Origin: Streptomyces sp. NRRL F-5135
GTDB taxonomy: Bacteria; Actinomycetota; Actinomycetes; Streptomycetales; Streptomycetaceae
NCBI RefSeq assembly: GCF_000719775.1
Contig: NZ_JOHR01000014.1
Location: 248,001 to 312,000, forward strand
DNA: 64,000 nucleotides
Reading direction: 5' to 3'
Positions 43,667 to 51,211 of the stretch are shown in pieces. The translations under genes were made by a program, and so were the position numbers. How positions within the stretch are numbered: the first letter of the stretch is position 1; each line of letters starts with the position of its first letter. Under the pieces are notes generated by a model that made no database searches, had not been told where the DNA came from, and was given only the letters and a program-made list of their open reading frames with translations.

Positions 43667-44335
43667 TCAGCCCCGGCGTGCCGCCACCGCGCAGGCCAGC
43701 GCGCCCGCCCCGGCCGCCACCAGCGCGGACAGGACGAGCTGCGTCCCCGGTATCCCGACCGTGCCCGTCAGCGATCCCCTCACCAGCCCGCTGACCGCCG
43801 ACCGCGCCGGCGAGCCGACGGCCACCAGTGCCAGCAGCGCCACCACCGCGTTCGCCGCGATGCCCCGGCCCCGGGCGTTCACCAGCGGTCTGCTGCACAG
43901 CGCCCCGGCGGCCGCGCCGAGCAGCAGGCAGACCACGGCGGCGACCAGCCCCGCGGTCCCGGCGGACAGCGGGGGAACCCGCACCGTGTAGTCCGCGTTC
44001 ACCGGTCGGCTGACCATGGACACGACCACCGTGCCCAGCACACCCAGCCCGCAGGCGAAGAGGGTGGCGGTCAGCAGAGCCGCCAGATGGGCCCGGTACG
44101 ACCCGCTCGCGGCGGCCACGACGGCGCGCGCGGCGGCCGGTTCCTGGGTCACGCAGATCCGGACCAGCCAGGCGGTGACGGGGAGCAGCGCAGCCGCCGC
44201 GTAGCCGAGGGCGTCCAGGACGGGCTGTCCGGCCTGGACGCCGACGACGAGGAAGATCCCGTACATGAGGACCGGGGGCAGCCAGCGCTGGGACCGCAGC
44301 AGCATGGCGGACTGGTAGCCGAGCAGGGCCGTCAT
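43667..44335 (-). CDS. ABC transporter membrane protein
   Basis: 222-residue membrane protein with about six hydrophobic segments (for example WLPPVLMYGIFLVVGVQ, ALLTATLFACGLGVLGTVVV, VAAVVCLLLGAAAGAL). No catalytic motif; it fits an ABC-2 type permease subunit. ATG 44335 overlaps the stop of the ATPase gene as ATGA, so it is the permease of that pair. The substrate is unknown; such pairs often export peptides or give antibiotic immunity. Confidence 0.82.
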   Translation of the reverse strand: MTALLGYQSAMLLRSQRWLPPVLMYGIFLVVGVQAGQPVLDALGYAAAALLPVTAWLVRICVTQEPAAARAVVAAASGSYRAHLAALLTATLFACGLGVLGTVVVSMVSRPVNADYTVRVPPLSAGTAGLVAAVVCLLLGAAAGALCSRPLVNARGRGIAANAVVALLALVAVGSPARSAVSGLVRGSLTGTVGIPGTQLVLSALVAAGAGALACAVAARRG

Positions 44336-45330
44336 GAAGTGAGGTGCCTCGTTGTCGTGGTGGGGGAAGCGGATCGGCCGGACCCGTCGGACCCGTCGGA
44401 CCGGTCGTCCGGGCTCCGACCGTCGGCCCTCGGCCCGGCAGATCCCTGAGCCGGCTCGGGAAGAACGGCCCGAGCAGCCGGAACCACCGGAAGAGCCGCG
44501 CGTACCTCCTCGATGTGCCACGGCGGACGAGCCGTCAGCAGCGCCCGCAACAGCGCGTCCGACCGCTCCGCCGGTGCCGTGAGCGTCAGACGGCCGTCGG
44601 GGCCCGTCTCGTACGCCGGCACGCCCGGCAGCCCGTCGGGCGGCTCGGCCCCCGGCGGGCCCACCGCCACGATCCGCGTCTCGGGCCCCGCCTCCGCACC
44701 GTCGGGCAGCGCGCCCGTGCGGCGGACGAGACCGCCGTCCACCACCGTGTACAGCTCGTCCAGCGCCCCCGCCAGCCGCCGTGGATCGTGGTCGACGAAG
44801 ACGACCGTGCCCCCGGCCTCGATCCGTTCGGCGACCGCGAGGTCCAGTTCCGTACGGGCGGGCACGTCCAGTCCGGTCCATGCCTCGTCGAGCACCAGCA
44901 ACTCCGGCTCGGCGAGCAGCGCCTGGGCGACAGCGACCTTCTGGCTGGTTCCCTTGGACAGCTCGTCCATCGGCGTACGGTCGTGCGCCTCGGCCCCGAA
45001 CCGCTCCAGCCAGCCGGCCGCTCGCTCCCGCGCGACGGTGCCCCGCAGCCCGTGGATCCGGCCCAGCCGCACCAGGTAGTCGGAGGCCGTGAAGGGCAGG
45101 GCCGCCGGGAAGCGCTCCGGGACGAACGCCGTGCGGGGCCGGTCGGCGACCTGCCCCTCCGTGGGCCTGTCGATGCCCGCGAGGACGCGCAGCAGCGTGG
45201 ACTTGCCGGTGCCGTTGGCGCCGTCGATCCGGACCAGTCCGCCGGCGGGCAGTTCGAGATCGACACCGCGCAGCACCCAAGGGCCGCCACGGCCGTAACG
45301 GCGGCCGACGTTCCGGAGTTTCATCGCCAC
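44332..45330 (-). CDS. ABC transporter ATP-binding protein
   Basis: 332-residue ATPase. Walker A is GANGTGKST, the signature is LSKGTSQKVAVAQ (a variant in which SKGT replaces SGGQ), Walker B is LLVLDEAWTGLD, and the switch His is in VFVDHDP. About 130 residues follow the nucleotide-binding domain, ending in a Ser/Asp/Gly-rich tail (DDRSDGSDGSG). The signature variant is common in ABC-2 exporters. It is coupled to the membrane protein downstream. GTG 45330 opens the frame; ATG two codons later is possible. Confidence 0.9.
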   Translation of the reverse strand: MAMKLRNVGRRYGRGGPWVLRGVDLELPAGGLVRIDGANGTGKSTLLRVLAGIDRPTEGQVADRPRTAFVPERFPAALPFTASDYLVRLGRIHGLRGTVARERAAGWLERFGAEAHDRTPMDELSKGTSQKVAVAQALLAEPELLVLDEAWTGLDVPARTELDLAVAERIEAGGTVVFVDHDPRRLAGALDELYTVVDGGLVRRTGALPDGAEAGPETRIVAVGPPGAEPPDGLPGVPAYETGPDGRLTLTAPAERSDALLRALLTARPPWHIEEVRAALPVVPAARAVLPEPAQGSAGPRADGRSPDDRSDGSDGSGRSASPTTTTRHLTS

Positions 45331-45409
45331 ATGATGTCAGTACGGCCCGGAAGGCGCGGGCGTTCAGCGTGACCGCTCCTCGTCCCTCCCCGGACCGGAA
45401 CGGGGTGGC

Positions 45410-46096
45410 TCAGTGCGCGCTCTGCTTCTGGGGCGTGACCTCGCTCGGCCTGACGATCACGAAGCCCTCGCCCTGGAGCATCAGCTGGACCGCTTCCCCG
45501 GAGCCGCCCCTGATCATCGAGCCGACGGACTGGGAGCGGTGCAGCGACGTGTTCAGCTGCGCGCTCCAGCCGACGACGGCGTCCGTGTCCACGTAGACCG
45601 GCGACTGCGCGCTGACGGGAATGACGATCGGGGTGCCCTCGCAGATCACACCGAGCTTTCCGTAGCCGGTGAAGACGCTGTTGAAGAGGCCGCCGCCGGT
45701 CATGCCCGCGCCCTTCACCGTCTTGATCTCGTACGAGAGCGTGGCGTCGAAGCAGAGAACGTTGCGGCCGTTGATCGTGAGCGCGTCACCCTGCTCGACA
45801 TCCACGATGAAGCAGTTGGCGGCCTCGTGCGCGAACCACGCCTCGCCCTGCCCCTTCACGGCCATCAGCGGCAGTCCCTCCCCGGTGACGGCCCGCTTGA
45901 GCATGCCGCCGATGCCCTGGCCCTTCCGCTCGAACTGGAGCTGGCCCCGGAAGGCGACCATGGATCCCTGCCGTGCGAACATCTCCCCGTTCACGGCGTA
46001 CTTGATCGACTTCGCGTTCTGGAGGGTCATCCCGGGGGCGGTCGCGGGCTGTGCCAGATGTTCCGTTGAGAAAAGGTCGCTCTTCATGCCGTGCAT
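45410..46096 (-). CDS. AIM24 family protein
   Basis: 228-residue protein with the double-psi/TRAP-like repeats of the AIM24 (DUF124) family: YAVNGEMFARQGSMVAFRG, GEGLPLMAVKGQGEAWFA, INGRNVLCFDATLSYEIKTV and PVYVDTDAVVGWSA. The fungal namesake acts in mitochondrial inner-membrane organisation; the bacterial role is unknown. ATG 46096 and ATG 46087 are both possible and neither has a good ribosome-binding site. Confidence 0.88.
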   Translation of the reverse strand: MHGMKSDLFSTEHLAQPATAPGMTLQNAKSIKYAVNGEMFARQGSMVAFRGQLQFERKGQGIGGMLKRAVTGEGLPLMAVKGQGEAWFAHEAANCFIVDVEQGDALTINGRNVLCFDATLSYEIKTVKGAGMTGGGLFNSVFTGYGKLGVICEGTPIVIPVSAQSPVYVDTDAVVGWSAQLNTSLHRSQSVGSMIRGGSGEAVQLMLQGEGFVIVRPSEVTPQKQSAH

Positions 46097-46237
46097 CGTG
46101 ACCCGGACCGGCCCCCTCCGCCAAGAAAGGTTTCGCCAAGAATGCCGCCCGGAGGCACCGGCGGGCCCGCGGAGGACCCGGCGGGCCCGCCCACGATCAG
46201 CCCCCGGCGCACCTGACGCGTCTCGTGCGCCTCACAT

Positions 46238-46322
46238 GCCTCGCGCACCTCGCGCACTTCACCCACCTCGCGCACCTCGCGCACTTCACCCACCTCGCGC
46301 ACCTCGCGCACCTCGCGCACCT
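46238..46322. repeat. 9-bp minisatellite with 27-bp higher-order pattern
   Basis: The stretch is built of 9-base units CCTCGCGCA alternating with CTTCACCCA, in the order A-A-B, so the pattern repeats every 27 bases, ending with three A units. It fills most of the gap between the AIM24 start and the Pth2 start. Because 9 is a multiple of three, one frame reads a repeated Val-Arg-Glu/Val-Gly-Glu tripeptide on the minus strand, but no gene uses it convincingly. Confidence 0.9.
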
Positions 46323-46336
46323 GGCAGACTGGCTCC

Positions 46337-47086
46337 GTGACCAGCGACATCGATGACGGCGACGGCCGGGCCGATCCCTTCCGGCGGATACGCGGCTCCC
46401 GCGACGAGGCCCCCCAGTTCGTGCTGCCGCTGGTGGTCCGGCTGGAGAAGGCCGCGCCCCCGGCCCGTACCGACGCCCTGGAGACGGCGGCGCGCGCGGT
46501 GCTCGCCCTGCTCTCCGACGACCGGTCCCAGGGCGAGGGCGAATGGGCCGGCGCCGTACGGGACTGGCAGGACGCCCGGATCCGCAAAGTGGTGCGGCGG
46601 GCGCGCGGCGCGGAATGGCGGCGCGCCGGCGCACTCCCCGGCCTGACGGTCACCGGCGGCGGGCCGGCGACGGACACGTCGTCCCCGGCCGAGGTACGGG
46701 TCTTCCCGCCCGTACCGCTCGACGGCTGGCCCAAGGAGCTGGCCCGGCTCCAGGTCTCCGGCACCGAACTGGACGATCCGGCGCCGCCGCCCGCACCGGA
46801 CCCGGACCACCCCGTCCTCTGGCTGAATCCGGGGGTGGAGATGTCGGCGGGCAAGGCGATGGCCCAGGCCGGCCACGGTGCCCAACTCGCCTGGTGGGCA
46901 CTCGGGGAGGCGGACCGCGCGTCCTGGCGCGAGGCCGGCTTCCCGCTCGCCGTCCGCACCGCCGAACCCGCTCGCTGGGGCGAACTCACCGGCAGCGGGC
47001 TTCCGTTGGTGCGCGACGCCGGCTTCACGGAGATCGCTCCCGGCTCCTGCACCGTGGTCGCCGATCATCCGTCGCTGCGGAGTTGA
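46337..47086 (+). CDS. Peptidyl-tRNA hydrolase, PTH2 type
   Basis: 249-residue protein. The C-terminal half has the PTH2 active segment VEMSAGKAMAQAGHGAQLAWW (catalytic Lys and nearby Gln/His), then the ARW and GSCTVVADHP strand at the end, as in Pth2. The N-terminal half (EAPQFVLPLVVRLEKAAPP and a helical region) is an actinobacterial extension. PTH2 enzymes free tRNA from peptidyl-tRNA; bacteria usually use Pth1, so this is a supplementary copy. GTG 46337 lies just after the minisatellite with no clear ribosome-binding site. Confidence 0.8.
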   Translation: MTSDIDDGDGRADPFRRIRGSRDEAPQFVLPLVVRLEKAAPPARTDALETAARAVLALLSDDRSQGEGEWAGAVRDWQDARIRKVVRRARGAEWRRAGALPGLTVTGGGPATDTSSPAEVRVFPPVPLDGWPKELARLQVSGTELDDPAPPPAPDPDHPVLWLNPGVEMSAGKAMAQAGHGAQLAWWALGEADRASWREAGFPLAVRTAEPARWGELTGSGLPLVRDAGFTEIAPGSCTVVADHPSLRS

Positions 47087-47195
47087 ACGCCCGGGCGCCG
47101 CCGTACGTATCTCCCGGTGCCGCACAGCACATCGCACGGCCCGTCCGTCAGCGGTTGGTTCAGCGGGGTCTTTTACCGGTTCGGGAGGCAGCACA

Positions 47196-47996
47196 TTGTT
47201 GGGACGTATGAACGGCACGGCGCTCATAGTCGGCGCGATGGTAGTGACGGTCGCCTCGTTGGCCTATCCCGTCTGGTCGTACGCCGACCGTTCCGGCACC
47301 GGCCAGGCCAACCTCAGCGCGTCGACGGTCTCGACCCAGTGGGGTCCCCTCTCGGCGACCGACCGTGACCTGCTGGTCAAGGTGAGACTCGCGGGCCTGT
47401 GGGAGCTGCCGGCCGGCCAGCAGGCCCTGGAACGGGCCCCGACGCAGGCCATCAAGGACTGCGGTGACCATCTGGTCGTGGGCCACACCGACCTCGACGT
47501 GCGCGTGCGCGACGTGGCGGCCAAGCTCGGTGTGCAGCTACCCAACCAGCCCAACGAGCAGCAGCAGGGCTGGCTCCAGGAGTTGTCTGCGGCGACGGGC
47601 GAGGAGTACGAGCGCAAGTTCGCCAACCTGCTGCGCAACGCTCACGGCAAGGTGTTCTCGCAGATCGCGCTGGTACGCCACACCACCAGGAACGCCCTCG
47701 TGCGGCAGCTCGCCTCGGACGCCAACCAGACGGTGCTCGACCACATCACGATGCTGGAGGCCACCGGCCGGGTCGACTTCGACGCCATGGCCAACGAGGC
47801 CGCGAACGGCGCGTCGTCCAGCCCGACCGGTCCGCCGCCGCCCGACGGCAACCTGCCGCCCGCGGCGCCGCCCGTCCAGCCGTCCGGCGACCAGACCCTG
47901 ACCTCGTCGCCCTCGCCCGCGGCCCCTGGCGCCCCGCCGAACACCGACCGGCCGGCGGTGGGCGAGGGCGAACCGGCGCCCGGCGCGACGCAGTGA
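47196..47996 (+). CDS. DUF4142 protein, membrane-anchored
   Basis: 266-residue exported protein. One N-terminal hydrophobic segment (TALIVGAMVVTVASLAYPVW) acts as anchor or signal. The DUF4142 domain covers roughly residues 45-190 (TDRDLLVKVRLAGLWELPAGQQAL, VVGHTDLDVRVRDVAAKLG, NEQQQGWLQEL). The C-terminal 70 residues are Pro/Ser/Ala-rich and disordered. TTG 47196 has GGGAGG seven bases upstream; ATG 47208 is in frame but too far from it. Ferritin-like helical packing is known for the family; function is not. Confidence 0.85.
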   Translation: MLGRMNGTALIVGAMVVTVASLAYPVWSYADRSGTGQANLSASTVSTQWGPLSATDRDLLVKVRLAGLWELPAGQQALERAPTQAIKDCGDHLVVGHTDLDVRVRDVAAKLGVQLPNQPNEQQQGWLQELSAATGEEYERKFANLLRNAHGKVFSQIALVRHTTRNALVRQLASDANQTVLDHITMLEATGRVDFDAMANEAANGASSSPTGPPPPDGNLPPAAPPVQPSGDQTLTSSPSPAAPGAPPNTDRPAVGEGEPAPGATQ

Positions 47997-47999
47997 CCC

Positions 48000-48050
48000 G
48001 ATCGGCGCGCCAAGTCGGTCGGCACGCCGAGCCGGTCGGCACGCCGAGCC
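48000..48050. repeat. Three tandem 17-bp units after the DUF4142 gene
   Basis: GGTCGGCACGCCGAGCC occurs at 48017-48033 and 48034-48050, with a degenerate copy at 48000-48016. It starts right after the DUF4142 stop at 47996. The unit differs in sequence from the 17-bp array at 27704 but has the same length. Confidence 0.85.
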
Positions 48051-48127
48051 GATCAGGCGGACCGCACGTCTGATCACGCCTGACGGGTCGCCCCTCGCGT
48101 CCGTACGACCGCACGGCCCCGAGCCCC

Positions 48128-48163
48128 ACGGCCCCGGCACCGCTACCACGGTGCCGGGGCCGT
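48128..48163. terminator. 14-bp terminator hairpin after the DUF4142 gene
   Basis: ACGGCCCCGGCACC (48128-48141) and GGTGCCGGGGCCGT (48150-48163) form a perfect stem with an 8-base loop. It separates the DUF4142 gene from the MNIO gene. The remaining bases to 48357 form the MNIO leader, where I see no clear promoter. Confidence 0.75.
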
Positions 48164-48357
48164 TCGCCGCCCGCGGCCGGGCCGGCCCGCGGTTCCGCAA
48201 CCTCAAATGAACCTCTGAACGTCCTCTCCTGTGGATTCGCCGGCTTCCGCCGGGGTCATCTACCGGAGGAACCAAGGGGGAACCGGTGAGCCGGGAGCCG
48301 GAGGGCCGCGCGGCCCGAACGGCGCGAACGGCGCGCATCGGTCGGAGAGGAGGAGCC

Positions 48358-49803
48358 GTGCGCGACACACCGCGGCTGGGCATCGGCATCGGATGGCGTC
48401 CGGAAATCGCGGACACGGTAGAGGGGTTGGCGGGAGTCGACTGGGTCGAGGCCGTCGCGGAGAACGTCTGCCCCGGGCACCTGCCCGAATCGCTCCTGCG
48501 GCTGCGCGAGCGCGGGGTCACCGTCGTCCCGCACGGCGTCTCGCTCGGCCTCGGCGGCGCCGACCGGCCGGACCCACGCAAGCTCGCCGACCTCGCGGAG
48601 CGTGCCGAGGCGCTGGGATCCCCGCTGGTCACCGAGCACATCGCCTTCGTACGGGCCGGTGGCGGGCGCACCGCGTCGCCCGTGCTGGAGGCCGGACACC
48701 TGCTGCCGGTCCCCCGCACCCGGGACGCGCTGCGCGTGCTGTGCGAGAACGTACGGATCGCCCAGGACGCGCTGCCCGTACCCCTCGCCGTGGAGAACAT
48801 CGCCGCGCTGATCTCCTGGCCGGACGAGGAGCTGAGCGAGGGGCGGTTCCTCGCCGAACTGGTCGAACGCACCGGCGTACGGCTGCTGATCGATGTCGCC
48901 AACCTGCACACCAACCACGTCAACCGCGGTGAGGACCCGGCGCGCGCACTGGACGAACTGCCGGTCGAGGCCATCGCGTACGTGCACGTCGCGGGCGGGG
49001 TCGAGCGCGATGGCGTCTGGCACGACACCCACGCGCACCCGGTCACCCGGCCGGTGCTCGACGTGCTGGCCGAACTGCGCGCGCGGATCGCTCCGCCGGG
49101 AGTCCTGCTGGAGCGCGACGACGACTTCCCGCCCGCGGCGGAGCTGGCGGGCGAACTGGCCATGATCCGGGACACGCTCGCCGGGCCGGCCGGACCGACC
49201 GGGCCGACCGGGTCCGTAGGGACCGCGGTACCGCTCAGCGCGGCCCCGACAAACCCAGCGCGGCCGTCGGCGGGCGGCGGAGGCACGGGCCACGGTGACG
49301 ACAACGACAGCGACGTCGAGATCGACATGGACGTCGACAGCGGCGCCGAGTTCGGCGAAGGCGTCGGCGCTGGCGACGGCGACGGCGACGGCGGAGCCGT
49401 TCGGGACCGGCTCGCGCTCGGCCAGACCGCCCTGCTCTCGGCACTGGTCGCCGGCGCACCCGTGCCGGCCGGTTTCGACTCCGGGCGCCTCGGCGTGCAG
49501 AGCCGGGCCCTGGTCTCCAAGCGTGCCGGCGTGATCGCCAAGGTGGCCCCGGAGCTGCCGGAGATCCTCGGGGACGGCTTCCGCCCCGCGTTCGTCTCGT
49601 ACGCCACGAACCGGCCGATGCGCGCCGGGTACCGCAGGGACGCGCTCGACTTCGCCGAGCACCTGCTGATCGCGGACGAGCCCGGGGACCCGGTGGCGCG
49701 GCGGCGGCTGACGCTCTGGTGGCGGGAGCGCGCGGGCGCCCGGCCGCCGGGGCGCGCGGCCCGTCTCGTGCACGCCGCCCGCGCCGCGCTGACCGGGAGG
49801 TGA
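48358..49803 (+). CDS. MNIO (DUF692) multinuclear iron oxygenase fused to a partner-like domain
   Basis: 481-residue protein. Residues 1-275 form a DUF692/MNIO TIM barrel with the expected metal-site motifs: [12 protein letters not shown] (His59), VTEHIAF (Glu93, His94), AVENIAAL (Glu146, Asn147), [11 protein letters not shown] (Asp179, His184/187), YVHVAGG (His210), WHDTHAHP and LERDDDFP. Characterised MNIOs such as MbnB modify cysteines in ribosomal peptides using a partner protein. After an acidic Gly/Asp linker (about 280-347), residues 350-440 ([44 protein letters not shown]) resemble the DUF2063-type partner domain, so both functions may be in one chain. GTG 48358 follows GAGAGGAGGAG; GTG 48286 is a weaker alternative. 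It ends 4 bases before the Cys-tailed membrane protein gene. Confidence 0.85.
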   Translation: MRDTPRLGIGIGWRPEIADTVEGLAGVDWVEAVAENVCPGHLPESLLRLRERGVTVVPHGVSLGLGGADRPDPRKLADLAERAEALGSPLVTEHIAFVRAGGGRTASPVLEAGHLLPVPRTRDALRVLCENVRIAQDALPVPLAVENIAALISWPDEELSEGRFLAELVERTGVRLLIDVANLHTNHVNRGEDPARALDELPVEAIAYVHVAGGVERDGVWHDTHAHPVTRPVLDVLAELRARIAPPGVLLERDDDFPPAAELAGELAMIRDTLAGPAGPTGPTGSVGTAVPLSAAPTNPARPSAGGGGTGHGDDNDSDVEIDMDVDSGAEFGEGVGAGDGDGDGGAVRDRLALGQTALLSALVAGAPVPAGFDSGRLGVQSRALVSKRAGVIAKVAPELPEILGDGFRPAFVSYATNRPMRAGYRRDALDFAEHLLIADEPGDPVARRRLTLWWRERAGARPPGRAARLVHAARAALTGR

Positions 49804-49807
49804 GGAG

Positions 49808-50842
49808 ATGCTGGTCGTCGTCCTTCTGCTGGCCCACCTCGGCATCGCCGTCTCCTGCGTCCTGCTGATCGCCCGGATCGTCAAGGTGCGACGCAGGGGC
49901 GTGGCCGGCCACGTCGGGGACACGGCGGAGGCCGCGTTCCTGGCGGGCGGGCCGGGGCAGGTGGTGGACGCCGCGATCGCGGGGATGTGCGCCGACGGCC
50001 GGCTGACCGTCGGGGGTCCGGGCATCGTCGCCGTCGGGCACGGAGTCGCGCACGACCCGGTGGAGGAGTCCGTTCTCCAGGAACTGGCGGTGGCGCCCAG
50101 CGGGGCCCTGCACAAGTTGCGGTTCGCGGTGATGCGCGGTCCGGCCGTGCAGGGCGTGGGCGACGCGCTCGCGGCCCGTGGACTGCTGGTCGCGCCCGTC
50201 GAGGCCCGTGCGGCGCGGAAGTGGGCCGCGGTCCAGACGGCGGTCTGCTTCCTGGCGCTGCCGGTGGTGATCGTCCTGGCGGGCGTCCTGTTCATGAAGG
50301 ACCGGGACAGCGGCACCGGCTCGCTCGCCGTGTCCGTCCTGCTGAGCCTGTTCGCCGGCGGGATCGTCGGCCTGGTCTGCACGCCGTACACCAGGACGTG
50401 GATCACCGGGGCCGGGCGTGGGGCGCTGCGGGACTTCCGGGCGAGGAACCCGCGGGTTCCGGGGGCCGCTCCGCTGCCGGCCGCCCGGCTGGTCGCGGCA
50501 TACGGCCTGGCGGCCCTGCCGGATCCGGTGCTGGCTCAGCGGTTGCGAACGGCGGCCCGCCGGCGGCCGGGACGGACCGTCGTAGCGACAGCGCAGGGGA
50601 CGGCCGCCGCGATGGTCATGTGGTGCTCGGGTGCGCTGCCCGGAGTCGATACGGGCGGCGGCTACGGAAGCGACGGAGGTGGCTCCTGTGGCGGAAACGG
50701 CGGTGGCGGCTCCTGCGGCGGCGGTAGCGGGAACGGCAGTGCCTGCGGCGGTGGCAGCAGTGGCGGCAGCTCCTGCGGAGGCAGCAGCAGCGGGGGTGGC
50801 GGGGGCTGTGGCGGAGGAGGAGGCGGCGGAGGCGGAGGCTGA
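49808..50842 (+). CDS. TIGR04222-type membrane protein with Cys-spaced Gly-rich tail
   Basis: 344-residue membrane protein. Segment 1 is at residues 2-25 (LLLAHLGIAVSCVLLIARIV), then a cytosolic-type winged region (AEAAFLAGGPGQVVDAAIAGMCADGRLTV-like), and two more segments near 140-165 and 170-195. Residues 281-344 are Gly/Ser with Cys at 294, 303, 313, 323 and 334, each in an S/A/G-C-G-G context, ending in an uninterrupted Gly run. This tail could be a substrate for the MNIO encoded 4 bases upstream; that is inference. ATG 49808 has GAGGTGAGGAG before it, overlapping the MNIO stop. The two are certainly one transcript. Confidence 0.85.
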   Translation: MLVVVLLLAHLGIAVSCVLLIARIVKVRRRGVAGHVGDTAEAAFLAGGPGQVVDAAIAGMCADGRLTVGGPGIVAVGHGVAHDPVEESVLQELAVAPSGALHKLRFAVMRGPAVQGVGDALAARGLLVAPVEARAARKWAAVQTAVCFLALPVVIVLAGVLFMKDRDSGTGSLAVSVLLSLFAGGIVGLVCTPYTRTWITGAGRGALRDFRARNPRVPGAAPLPAARLVAAYGLAALPDPVLAQRLRTAARRRPGRTVVATAQGTAAAMVMWCSGALPGVDTGGGYGSDGGGSCGGNGGGGSCGGGSGNGSACGGGSSGGSSCGGSSSGGGGGCGGGGGGGGGG

Positions 50843-51211
50843 TACCGGCCCGTCGGCACCGGCCCGTCGGCACCGGCCCGTCGCCGCCGCCCCGGCGGCC
50901 CCGCCCGGAGCGCCCCGCGCCCGCCGCGCCGCCCAGGCTCGGCGCAGGACGCGGATCACGCGGGATCCCGGTCCGGTCGCGCGGCGTGGCGGCCGTCGCC
51001 GGGTCGGGCCGCACCTGACGGCCCGTCACGACTACTCGACGGCCACTCACATGCCGGCCGTTTCCGCATCCCGGCGGACCCTGCGGGGTGGTCGTGCGGC
51101 GCAACGGGGTCAATAGCGCCAACACCGTCCGGCGGTCCTTGCACGGCTTCGCCGCTGTGCTGACCCTTCGGCCTGCGGTTGACCACCGACCGCCCGCACG
51201 AAGGGAACGCG
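50843..51211. other. 369-base region between the MNIO pair and the peptidase gene
   Basis: No gene is seen. It opens with three near-copies of a 14-base unit (GGCACCGGCCCGTC) at 50842-50883, directly after the TIGR04222 stop. A TTGACC at about 51178 lies too close to ATG 51212 to be its -35 box with a normal leader unless the message is very short. The central part is plain GC-rich sequence. Confidence 0.5.

Noticed and set aside
46238..46322. Repeat-encoded Val-Arg-Glu protein on the minus strand
   Set aside because: The frame runs antisense through pth2, has no plausible start, and the peptide repeat follows simply from the 9-base unit.
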